Origin: an uncultured Propionibacteriaceae bacterium
GTDB lineage: Bacteria; Actinomycetota; Actinomycetes; Propionibacteriales; Propionibacteriaceae
Direction: 5' to 3'
Length of the DNA: 35,251 bases
Assembly: GCA_936924635.1 (NCBI GenBank)
Contig: CAKZHP010000130.1
Coordinates: 1 to 35,251 of the forward strand
Shown here piece by piece: positions 11,924-20,098 of this stretch. The number at the start of each line of letters is the position of its first letter. Within the stretch, counting starts at the first letter, position 1. The notes under the pieces were generated by a model. The model worked only from the letters and a program-made list of their open reading frames with translations. It searched no databases and was not told where the DNA came from. The position numbers and the translations under genes are program-made.

Positions 11924-13573
11924 TTACTTCAGGCTGATCGACGTGACGTCGATCACGCCGAAGGCGTTCACCTGCACGTTGGTCACCTTGTTGGACCAGG
12001 CGGCAGGCTGCGAGCGGTACCACAGCGGAGCCGTCGGGAAGTCGGTGGCGAGCATCGCCTCCGCCTCCTGGTAGAGCTTGTTGGCCGACGCCAGGTCCTT
12101 GGCGGCCGCGGCGTCCTTCAGCTTGGCGTTGAACGCCGGGTTGTCGTAGCGGGAGTCGTTCGACGCGGCGCCCTTGAGGTAGATCGGCGCGAGGAAGTTC
12201 TCGATGGACGGGTAGTCCATCTGCCAGCCGGAGCGGAAGCCGCCCTTGAGGTCGCCCGCCTTGGCGGAGTTGCGGAGCTCGGCGAACTTCGGGAACAGCT
12301 TCACCTGGCAGTCGACGCCCAGGTCGTTCTTCCAGCCGTTGCAGATCGCGTCGGCGTAGGCCTTGTGGCCACCGTCGCTGTTCACCGAGTAGGTCAGCGT
12401 GCCCTTGTAGCCGCCCGCCTTGTCGTACAGGGCCTTGGCCGCGGCCTTGTCGTACTTGCAGGAGGCGCCGCACTGGTCGGCCTTGTAGCCGTCCACCACC
12501 GGGGAGACCCAGCCGGTCGCCGGGGTCCGGGTGCCGTTGTAGATCTGCTTGGTGATCGTCTCGCGGTCGATCGCCATCGACAGCGCCTTGCGCAGATCGG
12601 GGCTCGCCTTCAGCTGCTCGTCGTTGCTCGAGAACGTCATGGTCTCGATGACGCCGGCCTCGCGCGCCGACCAGCGACCCTCGCCGACCGACTTCTTCCA
12701 GGCGTCGCCGACCAGCTGGTCCGACGGGATGATGTCGGTGAAGTCGATGTTGTTGGCGAGCACGTCGGTGAACGCCGCGTTCGGGTCGTTGTAGATCCGG
12801 TAGGTGATCTTGTCGACGTGGCCCTTGGCAGCGCCCTGGTACTCCTTGTTCTTCTCCAGCACGATCTCGGTGGCCGTGTTGGCGGTCACCTTGTACGGGC
12901 CGGAGGCGACCGGCGTCTTGCCGACGTCGGCGGCACCGGGGTTGGAGAGGTAGGAGTCGGGCTGCGGCACGAACGCCGAGTAGCCCAGGCGCACCGGGAG
13001 GTTCGACGTGGGCGCGGCCATCGTGATCGTGAAGGTGTAGTCGTCCTTCACCACGAGGCCGCTCATCTTGTCGGTCTTCGGCTTGGTGGTGCACTTCTCG
13101 TCGGGGCACTGCACGTCGTCGAAGCCGGCGAAGGACTCGAAGAAGTAGCTGCCCTGGTGACCGTTCGGCCCGTACGCGGCGATGTTCCACGCGTCGACGA
13201 AGTTCTTCGCCTTGATCTCGGTGCCGTCGGAGAACTTCTGGCCCTTCTTCAGGGTCACGGTGAAGGTCGTCGAGTCGTCGGTCTTGATCGACTCGGCGAG
13301 ATCGTTGGTGGGAGCCGCGGTCTTGACGTCGTAGTCGACGAGCTTGGCCGTGGTCCAGTCAATGACGTTGCCGCCGCAGACCTCGCTCGTCATCGAGCCG
13401 ATCAGCGGGTTCTGGGGGGTGCAGCCGCGGATCGTGATCGCGCCGCCCTCCTTGACGGCGCCGGTGCCGCCCGAGGTCTGGCCGGACGGGGTCGTGGTGC
13501 TGCTGCCACACGCGCTCGCCACGAGGGCGAAGGTCGCGACGGCAGCGGCGGCAAGTGTGCGGTGTGCCCGCAT
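11924..13573 (-). CDS. oppA: Peptide-binding lipoprotein (OppA-like, SBP family 5)
   Basis: This 549-residue extracytoplasmic solute-binding protein delivers peptides to the OppBCDF importer. The signal peptide is short and Ala-rich and ends VASAC, with Cys22 as the predicted lipidated residue. A Ser/Thr/Gly-rich linker follows. The mature part has family-5 features: LVDYDVK...DLAESIKTDD near the N-terminus, then KFSDGTEIKAKNFVDAW, and later RKALSMAIDRETI. ATG 13573 is well supported by AAGGAGG (13586-13580) 6 nt upstream. It is the first gene of the minus-strand operon; a 340-nt gap separates it from a divergent ABC gene. The exact ligand is unknown. Confidence 0.92.
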   Translation of the reverse strand: MRAHRTLAAAAVATFALVASACGSSTTTPSGQTSGGTGAVKEGGAITIRGCTPQNPLIGSMTSEVCGGNVIDWTTAKLVDYDVKTAAPTNDLAESIKTDDSTTFTVTLKKGQKFSDGTEIKAKNFVDAWNIAAYGPNGHQGSYFFESFAGFDDVQCPDEKCTTKPKTDKMSGLVVKDDYTFTITMAAPTSNLPVRLGYSAFVPQPDSYLSNPGAADVGKTPVASGPYKVTANTATEIVLEKNKEYQGAAKGHVDKITYRIYNDPNAAFTDVLANNIDFTDIIPSDQLVGDAWKKSVGEGRWSAREAGVIETMTFSSNDEQLKASPDLRKALSMAIDRETITKQIYNGTRTPATGWVSPVVDGYKADQCGASCKYDKAAAKALYDKAGGYKGTLTYSVNSDGGHKAYADAICNGWKNDLGVDCQVKLFPKFAELRNSAKAGDLKGGFRSGWQMDYPSIENFLAPIYLKGAASNDSRYDNPAFNAKLKDAAAAKDLASANKLYQEAEAMLATDFPTAPLWYRSQPAAWSNKVTNVQVNAFGVIDVTSISLK

Positions 13574-13916
13574 GTGGTGCCTCCTTGAGATGGCGACAGC
13601 CCGCCGGGTGGCGAGCGAGGGCCCGGGCCTGCACGGCCGTGGGCAATGCCGCCCAACCTAGACGCGTGCGCACAGCCATGCCACAGCGAGCCCCCCGCCG
13701 CAATCGAATTGTGACTGACCTGTTATCTAGGGATCTGACTGCGGCTGACGGCACAGGCCGACCCTCAGCCGCCCCGCCGGCTCGCCGCGAGCCCTGTCAC
13801 CAGCCGCGAGACACCCTGCTGTGTGACCTTACGTCCGCGGCGTACGACCGCAGGGCTGCCAACGAAGGCCCCTGGTCGGACGTCTGGAGACCATGTCAGC
13901 GAGCAGGATGGGGCCC
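13574..13916. promoter_or_regulatory. Divergent intergenic region, oppA / ABC exporter
   Basis: About 340 nt without a credible gene separate oppA (minus) from the ABC exporter (plus), and both promoters must lie here. The least GC-rich part is 13700-13735. CTGAC occurs three times on the plus strand (13715-13719, 13735-13739, 13745-13749), at 20- and 10-nt steps, i.e. on one face of the helix. This could be a regulator site. I could not assign a clear -10/-35 pair on either strand. Confidence 0.4.
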
Positions 13917-14840
13917 ATGAGCAACCCCGAGCTGGCGATCGACGTCCGCGGCCTGGTCAAGGTGTACGGGCGGCGCGGGTCGTACCACCGCGCCCTCGAC
14001 GGGCTCGACCTCCAGGTGCCGTACGGAGGCGTGCACGCGTTCCTCGGCCCCAACGGGTCGGGCAAGACCACGACGATCCGGGTGCTGCTCGGTCTGGTGC
14101 GTCGCGACGAGGGCACGGTCTCCCTGCTCGGGCGCCCGCAGCCCGAGCAGCTGCCGCAGGTGATCGGGCAGGTCGGCGCGATCGTCGAGTCGCCGAAGTT
14201 CTTCGGCGCCTTCACGGCCCGGCAGACGCTGCGACTGCTGGCCGAGGCCACCAGCGCACCCGAGCGCCGGGTCGACGAGTGCCTGGACCAGGTCGGTCTG
14301 CTCGACCGCGCAGGCTCCCCCGTCAAGGGTTTCTCCCTGGGCATGCGGCAGCGACTTGCCATCGCGACCACGCTGCTGAAGGACCCGCGGCTGTTCATCT
14401 TCGATGAGCCCACGAACGGGCTGGACCCCGAGGGCATTCACGAGGTGCGGGAGACGATCCGTGGCCTCGGCGCTGCCGGCCGCACGGTGCTGCTCTCCAG
14501 CCACCTGCTCGCCGAGGTGCAGCAGGTCGCTGAGCGGGTGACCGTCGTCGCGCGGGGCCGTTCGCTGCGCACCGGGACGCTGGCCGACCTGGTCGGCACC
14601 GACCATGGCGTGCTGGTCGAGACCGTCGAGCCCAGGGCTGCGGAGGTGCTGGCCCAGGCCGGGTTCGCGGTTCGTCGTGTCGACGGCCGCCGCCTCCTCG
14701 CCACCGGGCCCGGGGCGACCCCTCGCACCGTCAACCAGGCCCTCACCAGCCACGACGTCTGGCCCGACGCCCTCTCCCCCGACCGCCCCGACCTGGAACG
14801 CGCCTACCTCGCCCTCACCTCGACAGGAGCCCCCCGATGA
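13917..14840 (+). CDS. ABC-2-type exporter ATP-binding protein
   Basis: This is a 307-residue ATPase of the drug/antibiotic exporter type. It has Walker A GPNGSGKT (44-51), Q-loop region VGAIVESPKFF, signature LGMRQRLAI, Walker B LFIFDEPTNGLDP and switch His in LLSSHLL. After about residue 215 comes a variable C-terminal part typical of CcmA/DrrA-like proteins. ATG 13917 is preferred: it is closest to the conserved N-terminus and preceded by AGGATGGGG. In-frame ATGs at 13893 and 13908 are alternatives. Its stop overlaps the permease start (ATGA). Substrate is unknown. Confidence 0.88.
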   Translation: MSNPELAIDVRGLVKVYGRRGSYHRALDGLDLQVPYGGVHAFLGPNGSGKTTTIRVLLGLVRRDEGTVSLLGRPQPEQLPQVIGQVGAIVESPKFFGAFTARQTLRLLAEATSAPERRVDECLDQVGLLDRAGSPVKGFSLGMRQRLAIATTLLKDPRLFIFDEPTNGLDPEGIHEVRETIRGLGAAGRTVLLSSHLLAEVQQVAERVTVVARGRSLRTGTLADLVGTDHGVLVETVEPRAAEVLAQAGFAVRRVDGRRLLATGPGATPRTVNQALTSHDVWPDALSPDRPDLERAYLALTSTGAPR

Positions 14841-15679
14841 GCGCCACCACCTGGCAGACACCGACCTCGACCAGCACCCCGACCACGTTCGCCGGGCTGG
14901 TGCATGCCGAGATCCGCCGGTACGCCTGGCGTCGGCTGACCAGGGTCGGGTTCCTCGTGCTCATGGGGGCCGCGCTGCTGGTGTGGCTGCTGGTGGTCGC
15001 CTCGGCGTGGAGTGTCGGTCTCGGCCCCACCGCCGTGCAGCCGGCGGAGATGGTCACGGGCCCGCTGCTCGCCATGACGGGGCTGCTCAGCCTGCTCACC
15101 ATGGTCGTGGCGGCGAGCTTCGTCGGTGCCGACGGCAGCTCTGGAGCGCTCTCGCAGTGGCTGACCTTCGCCCCGAACCGCACCGCCGTGTTCTGGTCGA
15201 AGGCGGTCGCGGCCGCCGTCGGCAGCGCGATGCTCGGCGCCCTGGGTCTGGGACTCACCTTCGTCGGGGCGACGCTGACCTGGGTGGCGCTCGTGCCGGG
15301 AGGCGTGGCTGACCCAATCGAGACGCTCCCGGCCCTGCTGCGGGGCGTCGCATTCATCTGTCTGGCAGGTCTGGGTGGGTTCGCGGTCTCCGCGGCCTTC
15401 GGCAGCACCGCAGCGACGCCGATCGCCGCCGCCGGGTACTTCGGCGTCGTCACGACCCGGGCCATCCTGGGGATCTCCGACGCCGCGTGGCGGTTCTCCC
15501 CCGAGTCCTCGGCGATCGCGTTCCTGTCGGGCGGCGCCCGGTTCGGGTACCACGTCGACGACTACAAGGTCAGCTACATCTACGTGTCCGGTCTGGCAGG
15601 CGGCACCACGCTGGCGGGCTGGGTGGCGCTGGTGCTGCTCCTGTCGTACGCGTGGTTCCTGCGCAGGGAGCACGCCTGA
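14837..15679 (+). CDS. ABC-2-type exporter permease
   Basis: This 280-residue membrane protein has about six hydrophobic segments, beginning near residue 40 (FLVLMGAALLVWLLVV) and ending with a helix before the C-terminal FLRREHA. The segment ALSQWLTFAPNRTAVFWSKA is characteristic of ABC-2 subfamily permeases. It overlaps the ATPase gene by 4 nt, so the pair forms a two-gene exporter. A weakly hydrophobic, Thr/Ser-rich N-terminus comes first. Its stop lies 2 nt from the stop of the convergent MFS gene, leaving no room for a separate terminator. Confidence 0.82.
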   Translation: MSATTWQTPTSTSTPTTFAGLVHAEIRRYAWRRLTRVGFLVLMGAALLVWLLVVASAWSVGLGPTAVQPAEMVTGPLLAMTGLLSLLTMVVAASFVGADGSSGALSQWLTFAPNRTAVFWSKAVAAAVGSAMLGALGLGLTFVGATLTWVALVPGGVADPIETLPALLRGVAFICLAGLGGFAVSAAFGSTAATPIAAAGYFGVVTTRAILGISDAAWRFSPESSAIAFLSGGARFGYHVDDYKVSYIYVSGLAGGTTLAGWVALVLLLSYAWFLRREHA

Positions 15680-15681
15680 CC

Positions 15682-17286
15682 TCACCTCTCGGGGTCGGGC
15701 ACCTCGGCGTCCGGCGGCAGCAGGTGCCGGGAACGGGGCTCCCCGGTGGCGTACCGGAGCACGCGCTGCTCGACCGTCTGGTCGGCCACGGTGAGCCGCA
15801 CCTCGTGGGTCAGCAGGTGCTCCTGCCACGAGGAGACGGTGAACTGCTCCACGTAGGTCTCCGGCTGCTCCAGCACCCGGTGCAGCCCCCAGTGGGTGGC
15901 GCCGTTGCGCAGCCGTGAGCGGCGCAGGGACTGCATGGCCGTGAGGAACTCCTCCTGGTGGTGCGTCGGCACCCGGAAGTCGATCTCGATCACCACCGGC
16001 CCCACCTCCGGCGCCAGCGGACGCGCGTGGGCGGCGTCGTCCCAGATCCGGATCGGGCGCTGGTCGACGCCCTCGTTGTCGGGCACCCGGACCAGCTGGC
16101 CGATCCCTGCGCCGAGCAGGACCAGGGCGGCTGCCGCCCACATCGCGTAGCGGAGCCCCGCGACCTGGGCGCCCAGGCCCCAGACCGGTGAGGTGAGCGC
16201 CATCACGCCCGTGAAGGTCATCGAGTAGACGGCGAGCGCCCGCCCCCGCACCCAGCCGGGCAGGAAGAGCTGCATCTCCGACACCAGCACCGAGGCAACC
16301 GCGGTCCAGCCGTACCCGGCGATCACCAGCACCGGCATTGCCGTCCACAACGAGCCCGAGAGCATCACGACGGCGATCCCCACGCCGTAGATGGTCATCG
16401 CCACCGTGACCACCATGTTCGAGGAGAGCCGCCGCTTCACCCACCCCAGGGTCAGGGCACCGATCACGGCGCCCGAGCCCAGGGCCGCGTACAGCAGGCC
16501 GAAACCGCCGGCGTCGAGGCCGAGCTGCTGCCGGGCGATCACCGGGAGCAGCGCCCACAGCGCGCTGCCCGGGGCCACGAACATCGCCAGGCGGCCCAGG
16601 ATCAGACGCACCACCGGCTCGTGCCAGACGTACCGGCCACCCGCGCGCAGGGCGGGCAGGAACCGCTCCCGGGGGCCGGTGCTGGGCATCCGGCGGCGCC
16701 ACACCAGCAGCACGCCGAGCAGCACCGTGACGCAGGTCGCGGTGAAGGCGAAGACCGGTGCCACCCCGGCCCGGGCGATGATCAGGCCGGCGATCGCCGG
16801 CCCGGCGGCGCGGGCCACGTTGACGCTCACCATGTCGAGCCGGGTCGCGGCCGCGAGGTGGCTGCGCGGAACCAGCTCCGAGATCAGCGGCGGCCAAGTC
16901 GCCACCTGCAGCGCCATCCCCGAGCCGACGGCGAAGGTGAACGCGAGCAGCAGCAGCGGCGGCATCTTGCCCAGGTAGGTGAACAGGGCCAGCATGCTCG
17001 ACACCACGACCGCGTACACCTGCACGCCGATGAGCAGGCTGCGCCGGTCGAAGGCGTCGGCCAGCACACCGGCCGGCAACGACAGGATCATCATCGGCAG
17101 CATGCTGGCGGTCTGGATCAAGGAGACGATCGTGGCCGCGTTCGGGTCGTTGACGAACAGCCACTGGGCTCCGGTGGTCTGCGCCATGCCGCCGATGCTG
17201 GAGACCACGATCGCCAGCCACAGGTAGCGGAAGGCACGGCTGCGGAACGGCCCGAACGCCGAGCGGTCGGACGCCTCGGCAGCCAT
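15682..17286 (-). CDS. MFS exporter, EntS-like (MFS_3) with C-terminal domain
   Basis: This 534-residue protein has 12 predicted membrane helices in about the first 410 residues. The start FRSRAFRYLWLA and the MFS loop ADAFDRRSLLIG after helix 2 fit the MFS_3/EntS family, members of which export siderophores such as enterobactin. The last 110 residues form a soluble segment resembling the ABM-like domain in some MFS_3 proteins (IEIDFRVPTHHQEEF, then GATHWGLHRVLEQP). ATG 17286 is chosen because the conserved part begins a few residues later; a TTG 18 codons upstream is possible. An iron-siderophore uptake operon lies 10 kb away, but I see no iron box here, so substrate is undetermined. Confidence 0.85.
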   Translation of the reverse strand: MAAEASDRSAFGPFRSRAFRYLWLAIVVSSIGGMAQTTGAQWLFVNDPNAATIVSLIQTASMLPMMILSLPAGVLADAFDRRSLLIGVQVYAVVVSSMLALFTYLGKMPPLLLLAFTFAVGSGMALQVATWPPLISELVPRSHLAAATRLDMVSVNVARAAGPAIAGLIIARAGVAPVFAFTATCVTVLLGVLLVWRRRMPSTGPRERFLPALRAGGRYVWHEPVVRLILGRLAMFVAPGSALWALLPVIARQQLGLDAGGFGLLYAALGSGAVIGALTLGWVKRRLSSNMVVTVAMTIYGVGIAVVMLSGSLWTAMPVLVIAGYGWTAVASVLVSEMQLFLPGWVRGRALAVYSMTFTGVMALTSPVWGLGAQVAGLRYAMWAAAALVLLGAGIGQLVRVPDNEGVDQRPIRIWDDAAHARPLAPEVGPVVIEIDFRVPTHHQEEFLTAMQSLRRSRLRNGATHWGLHRVLEQPETYVEQFTVSSWQEHLLTHEVRLTVADQTVEQRVLRYATGEPRSRHLLPPDAEVPDPER

Positions 17287-17345
17287 GAGCGGCAGCCTAG
17301 TGGCGACGGCAGGGCGCGTACGCGGTCGTGGCGGGAGCAACGAGA

Positions 17346-17377
17346 AGCGGCACCCGGCTGCGTGGCCGGGTGCCGCT
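17346..17377 (-). terminator. Terminator hairpin downstream of sppA
   Basis: AGCGGCACCCGGC (17346-17358) pairs perfectly with GCCGGGTGCCGCT (17365-17377) across a 6-nt loop. On the minus strand it starts 14 nt after the sppA stop and is followed by TCTCGTTG, a weak T-containing tail. It separates sppA from the MFS gene 3' of it. Confidence 0.75.
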
Positions 17378-17391
17378 CGTCGGGTGGTCGG

Positions 17392-19107
17392 TCAGCTGAT
17401 CCGGATGCGGTACGGCAGCGCGAGCACGCCCGGCACCTCCAGACCAAAGACCGAGCCGAGCCGTCGCAGCATGGCCTCGGGGCCCATCGAGCCGAGGTCC
17501 ACCGGAGCCCCGGCGAGGCCACCGGGCTGCTCGGAGGACTCGGCGGGCTGGAACCGGTCGAGCAGGCCCATCAGCGGCACCGGCTTGAGCTGCACCTTCT
17601 CGCGGTCCAGGTCGGCCAGCGCGCAGACCCGCTCCACGGCGAGCTCGCGGCCGCCGATGTGGTCGACGAGGTGCCGCTCCTTGGCGTCGGCACCCGTCCA
17701 GACCCGACCCCGGGCCAGCGGCTCGAGCTCGGTCTGCAGCATCTTGCGGTCCAGGGCGGCCTTGCCGGTGAAGTCGTCGTAGACCTCGTCCAGCCACGCG
17801 TTGAGCACCTGCCACTGCTCGTCGGTGAAACCGTGGTTGCCGGCGAACATCCCCGCGTAGCGACCGTTCTGCACCTCGTCTCGCACCAGGCCCAGCTTGT
17901 CGTACAGGCCCTGGGTCACCATCTTGCCCGCGAAGACACCGATGGAGCCGGTGAGCGTCGAGGCGGTGGCCACGATCTCGTTGGCGCCCATGGAGACGAA
18001 GTAGCCACCGGAGGCGGCCACGTCGCCCATGAACGCCACGACGGGCTTGCCGAGCTGGGACGTACGGACGACCTCGCGGCGGATGGTGTCGGAGGCGATG
18101 TACGAACCGCCGGGCGAGTCGACCGACAAGATGACGGCCTTCACGGTGTCGTCCTTCTGCGCCTGGCGGAGGTGCTCGCAGACCACCTCGGAGCCGGCCT
18201 CGGGGCCGCCGAACGGGCTCGCGGGCCGGCCGCGGCCGGTGACGATGCCGCCGGTGACGTTGACCACGGCGATGGCGGGCTGGTTCTTGGTGCCCAGCTT
18301 CTCCATCACCATCGAGGGCACCGAGCCGCCGTACCTGCCGGCGTACTGGAGCTTGGCCTCCTGACCCCAGGCCTCGCGCACGGATGCGTACACCTCGTCG
18401 CGGTAGCCGACCTTGTCGACGAAGCCCTCGCTCAGCGCATCGGCGGCCTTGATGGGCCCGCGCTCGACCGCGGCCCGCACGACGTCGCCACCCAGGCGGC
18501 GACGCTCGGAGATCACCGCGATGCTCTCCTCGACCAGCGAGTCGGCGATGCGCTGCATCATCTCGCGGTGCGCGTCGGAGATCTCACGACCGGCGAGCTG
18601 CTCGGCGGCCGACTTGTACTCCTTGCGCTGCGAGAACTGCGGGTCCAGACCCAGCTTCTCGAAGCCGCCGCGCAGCAGCAGCAGGTCGAGGTGCGTGCCG
18701 CCCAGCACCACCGCGCCCGACGGCTGCAGCCAGATCTCCTTGGCGGCCGTCGCGAGACGGTAGGGGAACATGCCGCTGGTGAGCTCGCCGAACGACTCCG
18801 CGTACGCGACCGTGGGCTTCGCCTGCCCGAAGCGCGTGATCAGGTCACCGAGCTCGTCGACGGCCGACGGCGAGATCGGGCAGGTGCCGATGTGCACGAC
18901 CAGGCCGGCGACCTTGGGGTCCTTGGCGGCCTGCCGGAGCGTGCGGGCCAGCAGGCCCATCGTCGGGGTGTTGATGGAGCGGATCGCCTCCACCGGGTTC
19001 TGGGGCACCGACCGCAGAAGACCGCGGTCGAGGTCGATCTCGAGGATGACGCCCGAGGAGGAGTCACCGAAGAGCTTGTTGATCAGCGTCGTCGCGTCAA
19101 GAGCCAT
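17392..19107 (-). CDS. sppA: SppA, signal peptide peptidase (S49)
   Basis: This 571-residue protein has two S49 peptidase domains, as in the long (67-kDa-type) SppA of E. coli, which degrades cleaved signal peptides. The catalytic dyad is visible: Lys165 in the N-terminal domain (EYKSAAEQL) and nucleophile Ser366 in the C-terminal domain (AASGGYF). DSPGGS is just before the latter. The classical N-terminal membrane anchor is not evident in the first 40 residues, so membrane association is uncertain. ATG 19107 is preceded by no Shine-Dalgarno sequence, but by TACGCT ending 6 nt before the ATG, as in leaderless transcripts. Frames extending further upstream lack any homology. Confidence 0.92.
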   Translation of the reverse strand: MALDATTLINKLFGDSSSGVILEIDLDRGLLRSVPQNPVEAIRSINTPTMGLLARTLRQAAKDPKVAGLVVHIGTCPISPSAVDELGDLITRFGQAKPTVAYAESFGELTSGMFPYRLATAAKEIWLQPSGAVVLGGTHLDLLLLRGGFEKLGLDPQFSQRKEYKSAAEQLAGREISDAHREMMQRIADSLVEESIAVISERRRLGGDVVRAAVERGPIKAADALSEGFVDKVGYRDEVYASVREAWGQEAKLQYAGRYGGSVPSMVMEKLGTKNQPAIAVVNVTGGIVTGRGRPASPFGGPEAGSEVVCEHLRQAQKDDTVKAVILSVDSPGGSYIASDTIRREVVRTSQLGKPVVAFMGDVAASGGYFVSMGANEIVATASTLTGSIGVFAGKMVTQGLYDKLGLVRDEVQNGRYAGMFAGNHGFTDEQWQVLNAWLDEVYDDFTGKAALDRKMLQTELEPLARGRVWTGADAKERHLVDHIGGRELAVERVCALADLDREKVQLKPVPLMGLLDRFQPAESSEQPGGLAGAPVDLGSMGPEAMLRRLGSVFGLEVPGVLALPYRIRIS

Positions 19108-19113
19108 ACGGCA

Positions 19114-19119
19114 AGCGTA
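19114..19119 (-). promoter_or_regulatory. Candidate leaderless -10 of sppA
   Basis: TACGCT (minus strand) fits TAnnnT and ends 6 nt before the ATG at 19107. That places the transcription start on the start codon. No good -35 hexamer is visible at 17 nt. Confidence 0.45.
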
Positions 19120-19245
19120 CGGAGAGCAGCCAAGGTGCCTCGTCCGCGGCGCCCGGCCCCACCGGCGCCGGAGGGCCGTACACCTCAGAAGGGTGTGATG
19201 GGCCATGATGCTGCCGGACGCACCCCGAACCCGTTGGGAGACATC

Positions 19246-19806
19246 ATGACCCGCAAGGTCGTCGCCACCCTCTTCTCCTCCGTCGACGGCGTCGCCTCCG
19301 ACCCCTATCTCTTCCAGTACGACTCCTTCGACGCCGACCTCGGACGGCTGATGACCGAGGGCATCGCGAAGATCGACGAGGTGGTGATGGGGCGCGTCAC
19401 GTACAACGAGTGGAGCGGCCACTGGCCGAACATCACCGAGGGTGACGACCGGATCTTCGCCGACTTCATCAACGGCTGCCCCAAGCACGTGGCCTCGACC
19501 ACCCTGACGCCTGCCGACATGACCTGGCAGGGCTCGCAGCTGATCGAGGGTGACCTGCTCGACGCGGTCCGGGCGCTGAAAGAGCGCGACGGGGCCGACG
19601 TCGGGGTGCAGGGCTCGCTGTCGGTCGTGCGGCAGCTGGTCGCCGCAGGCCTCCTGGACGAGCTCACCCTGATCGTGCACCCCGCCGTGGCGGGCACCGG
19701 TCGGCGGCTGTTCGACGGGGCCGGCCCGCAGCGGTTGCGGCTCATCTCGGCCACCACCACGGAGAAGGGCAACATCCTCGCAACGTACGGGCCGTTCCAG
19801 GGCTGA
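19246..19806 (+). CDS. Dihydrofolate reductase-like (RibD C-terminal) protein
   Basis: This 186-residue protein is of the RibD C-terminal/DHFR fold family, which uses NADPH. Many actinobacteria carry several such paralogues of unknown substrate. The N-terminus RKVVATLFSSVDGVASDP, then DEVVMGRVTYNEW and the C-terminal HPAVAGTGRRLFDG, are typical. It is not a genuine folA or ribD: it is a stand-alone single domain. ATG 19246 is supported by GGGAG 7-8 nt upstream; an ATG 16 codons earlier is less likely. A hairpin (19809-19829) follows the stop immediately. Confidence 0.85.
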   Translation: MTRKVVATLFSSVDGVASDPYLFQYDSFDADLGRLMTEGIAKIDEVVMGRVTYNEWSGHWPNITEGDDRIFADFINGCPKHVASTTLTPADMTWQGSQLIEGDLLDAVRALKERDGADVGVQGSLSVVRQLVAAGLLDELTLIVHPAVAGTGRRLFDGAGPQRLRLISATTTEKGNILATYGPFQG

Positions 19807-19808
19807 CC

Positions 19809-19829
19809 GGCCCGCCGCCCTGGCGGGCC
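19809..19829 (+). terminator. Hairpin after the DHFR-like gene
   Basis: GGCCCGCC (19809-19816) pairs with GGCGGGCC (19822-19829) across a 5-nt loop, two bases after the stop codon. There is no U-run. It is probably a GC-type terminator. Confidence 0.55.
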
Positions 19830-19996
19830 CCTCGGGACCGACTGAGCAGGCCCCCTGCGGTGGTGCCACCCTCACGTTCACCCCGGTGCACGTCTTCCCC
19901 GTGCTGGACGCGCAGTACCGGGTGAGGCGGACCGAGCGCCGCACGTACGACGACGTGGTGACCGTGCGCGTCGGGGCGGACGGCCGCCCCGTGTGA
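19823..19996 (+). pseudogene. Probable 3' remnant of an unidentified gene
   Basis: A frame ending at TGA 19994-19996 reads like real protein over its last 45 or so codons (CGGATLTFTPVHVFPVLDAQ, then VRRTERRTYDDVVTV). It has strong G/C third positions. No ATG or ribosome-binding site precedes it within the gap, and the frame runs back into the DHFR-like gene in another phase. I therefore read it as the surviving 3' end of a deleted gene, not as a functional small protein. The family is not recognised. It could also be chance open frame in GC-rich DNA. Confidence 0.4.
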
Positions 19997-20054
19997 CGGG
20001 GCGCGGGCGAACCCGTGACGCCCGACGGGACGCTGGCCGCAACCGCGGACGACG

Positions 20055-20084
20055 ACGGGGCCGGGTCGTGAGACCCGGCCCCGT
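20055..20084 (-). terminator. Terminator hairpin downstream of tkt
   Basis: ACGGGGCCGGGTC (20055-20067) pairs perfectly with GACCCGGCCCCGT (20072-20084) across a 4-nt loop (GTGA on plus, TCAC on minus). It lies 14 nt after the tkt stop and could also stop transcription coming from the plus strand. Confidence 0.78.
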
Positions 20085-20098
20085 CCCGCGTACGGGGG

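Noticed and set aside
16621..19245. Long plus-strand extension upstream of the DHFR-like gene
   Set aside because: It runs antisense to the MFS and sppA genes without recognisable domains; only the part from ATG 19246 is a real protein.
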